Source of the DNA: Rhodoferax sp.
GTDB lineage: Bacteria > Pseudomonadota > Gammaproteobacteria > Burkholderiales > Burkholderiaceae_C
Direction of reading: 5' to 3'
Length of the DNA stretch: 6,600 nucleotides
Assembly: GCA_029865675.1 (NCBI GenBank)
Contig: JARXAU010000198.1
Span: 1-6,600, forward strand
Each line of letters starts with the position of its first letter. Position 1 is the first letter of the stretch. A program made the translations under genes and the position numbers. The notes beneath the pieces are model-generated. The model did no database searches. It worked only from the letters and a program-made list of their open reading frames with translations, and had not been told where the DNA came from. Of this stretch, positions 5,156 to 6,600 are shown piece by piece.

Positions 5156-5779
5156 ATGTCGCTAGACCAAACTATCCAACACATGTTTCCTACGGTCATT
5201 GCACCGCGCGAAGGGGAACTGGAAGAACCTTGCAACTTCGGGACACGTTACGTTGCTGCCAGCGGAGGATTGTGGCGCGAAGTCGCTTTACCCTGGATGA
5301 CGATGCTGCACCTAATTGCGCCGTCTGTCGTTGCACTTCCCTACGGAGATGCAAAGCCTTACGTCAAACTCAAGTGCGGACCCATTCCAAACGTGCTGCG
5401 CCGGGAGTTCTGTCGCGATGCGATAGCAGCATTGCCCGACGAGTCAGCCGCGGCCTTCATTTGGAACGCAGAGACGGGGGAGTGGCGTTACTGCCTGCGT
5501 CCGGCTTTGCGAGCCAGCGCAGGCTACATCGAATACTTTGAAGTTTTGCTAGGGCCAGAGGAACACCTGGTCCTTGACATGCACAGCCATGGCACCTTCC
5601 CCGCCTTCTTTTCGTCGCAGGACGATTCAGACGACCGGGGCACGATGCGCTTTAGTGGCGTCATAGGCTCACTTGATTCTGAGGAGATGACATCGGTTGT
5701 CCGCTTGAACATGCTGGGCATGTGCTGGGATGCCAGTGTGACGCCTGATGGGACCTTGGAGGTCACGCTATGCAACTGA
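5156..5779 (+). CDS. PRTRC system protein A, JAB/JAMM metallopeptidase
   Basis: A 207-residue protein. The C-terminal half holds a perfect JAMM zinc motif, H143-S-H145-x7-S153-x2-D156 (DMHSHG, then FFSSQDDSDDRG). The two His and the Asp would bind zinc and the Ser would assist. The catalytic Glu of JAB domains lies upstream of the motif; E96 in LPDESAAAFIWN is the best candidate. The N-terminal 75 residues lack this fold and look family-specific. JAB peptidases cut isopeptide or peptide bonds after a ubiquitin-like tail. Here the natural substrate is PRTRC C, either maturing its extended tail or removing it from targets. The start has AGGAG (5145-5149) 6 nt ahead and touches the B stop. The last 10 nt overlap the ThiF gene. 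Length is normal for the family as I know it. Confidence 0.94.
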   Translation: MSLDQTIQHMFPTVIAPREGELEEPCNFGTRYVAASGGLWREVALPWMTMLHLIAPSVVALPYGDAKPYVKLKCGPIPNVLRREFCRDAIAALPDESAAAFIWNAETGEWRYCLRPALRASAGYIEYFEVLLGPEEHLVLDMHSHGTFPAFFSSQDDSDDRGTMRFSGVIGSLDSEEMTSVVRLNMLGMCWDASVTPDGTLEVTLCN

Positions 5780-6600
5780 AGCACAGCCTTCCAGCTTCGC
5801 TACTGACAAAGAAGGTGAAAATTCTGCTGGTTGGGGCGGGCGGTACTGGCAGCCAGATCGTGCCGAAATTGGTGAACCTCCATCGTGCGATGCGGGCGCT
5901 TGGCCACCCACACGGCTTGCAGGTCTCAGTCGTTGACCCTGACGTGGTTTCACCGGCCAATATCGGACGGCAGAACTTCTATCCAGGTGACGTCGGGAGT
6001 TTCAAGTCAGATGTCCTGATCAACCGGGCCAATATGGCGCTGGAGAACGCGGTTTGGTCAAGCTTTGTCCAGAGGATCGATACAAGCGCAACACTGGGCG
6101 GTTTCGACATTGTCATTGGTGCGGTCGATAACCGGGCGGCCCGCCTCGCAATCCTGCGTGGGCTGGAAGCCCCCTCGGGCGGCATCCGATATTGGCTGGA
6201 CCTGGGCAATCGCAAGGCCGACGGCCAGGTGGTGCTGGGTCAAGTCAGCAGCAGCAAACGGGTGACCGATGACAAATTGCGCTTGCCCCACGTGGGTGAG
6301 CTGTATCCCGAGCTGATAGATCCAGCGCAGGAGGAGAAGGATGACACCCCGTCATGTTCCTTGGCCGAGGCACTATCAAAGCAAAGTCTGTTCATCAATC
6401 CGACTCTGGCCGATTGCGCAGGCAATATCCTGTGGCAGTTATTCACCCAGGGGTGGATCGAGGCTCACGGCGTTTTTGTCAACCTTGAATCCATGATGGT
6501 GATGCCTCTCAAGGTTGATCCTGAAGTGTGGATGCGCTTTGGCGTGCTTCGCGATGGGAGACGCCATCGTGTGGTGCGTCAAAGCATAAAGGCGAAGAGG
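5770..6600 (+). CDS. PRTRC system ThiF-family protein, E1-like (3' end at window edge)
   Basis: The frame from ATG 5770 is open for 277 codons to the last base, so the stop lies just outside; family members as I recall are near this length. It shows the E1/ThiF/MoeB nucleotide fold: G22-A-G-G-T-G27-S-Q (ATP loop), VVDPD (54-58), then N64, R67-Q68 and K79 that contact ATP and Mg, and D120-N-R in VIGAVDNR. The PSCSLAEAL segment carries C196, the likely thioester Cys, followed by FINPTLADCAGNILW. No Cys-x2-Cys zinc pair is visible. By family knowledge it adenylates the C-terminal Gly of PRTRC C and loads it for the E2-like protein B. The gene starts inside the last 10 nt of A (ATGCAACTGA), so it is translated by coupling. 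Confidence 0.94.
   Translation, partial: MQLKHSLPASLLTKKVKILLVGAGGTGSQIVPKLVNLHRAMRALGHPHGLQVSVVDPDVVSPANIGRQNFYPGDVGSFKSDVLINRANMALENAVWSSFVQRIDTSATLGGFDIVIGAVDNRAARLAILRGLEAPSGGIRYWLDLGNRKADGQVVLGQVSSSKRVTDDKLRLPHVGELYPELIDPAQEEKDDTPSCSLAEALSKQSLFINPTLADCAGNILWQLFTQGWIEAHGVFVNLESMMVMPLKVDPEVWMRFGVLRDGRRHRVVRQSIKAKR

Overview
The window is a nearly intact stretch of a PRTRC (ParB-Related, ThiF-Related Cassette) locus. This gene set is carried by plasmids and integrative elements of Proteobacteria. Moderately high GC, the codon use and the protein sequences fit a beta-proteobacterium (Burkholderiales-like), but the host genus cannot be read from the sequence. No integrase, transposase, tRNA gene, CRISPR array or replication origin is visible.

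Layout on the + strand: the C-terminal part of the PRTRC ParB-family protein (2-1162, cut by the left edge); a hairpin leader; PRTRC protein E (1249-1773); PRTRC protein C, a ubiquitin-like protein with an unusual long tail (1780-2214); and a small unrecognised ORF (2235-2489). Next comes an island read from the - strand, a very basic Lys/Ala-rich histone H1-like protein (2629-2967), closed off by a bidirectional terminator (2574-2602). The + strand then resumes with a terminator-like leader and PRTRC F (3206-4291), another hairpin leader, PRTRC B (E2-like, 4379-5155), PRTRC A (JAB/JAMM peptidase, 5156-5779) and the PRTRC ThiF/E1-like protein (5770 to the right edge). B, A and ThiF are tightly coupled: B and A abut, and A and ThiF overlap by 10 nt.

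Functionally, C, B, A and ThiF make a complete predicted ubiquitin-type set. They supply a beta-grasp modifier, an E2 with the Asn-x7-Cys active-site pattern, an HxHx7SxxD deubiquitinase-type metalloprotease and an adenylating E1 with a Cys motif. They sit beside a ParB-type DNA-binding protein. The family is known by name, but to my knowledge its substrate and biological role are not.

The least ordinary features are these. (i) The C-terminal tail of the ubiquitin-like protein is duplicated as 21-bp repeats and followed by about 65 extra residues. (ii) Recurrent CCC-N4-GG hairpin leaders stand before E, F and B, two of them with terminator character and one with a competing alternative fold. 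(iii) The inverted H1-like gene sits in the middle of the operon, flanked by 11-bp direct repeats.
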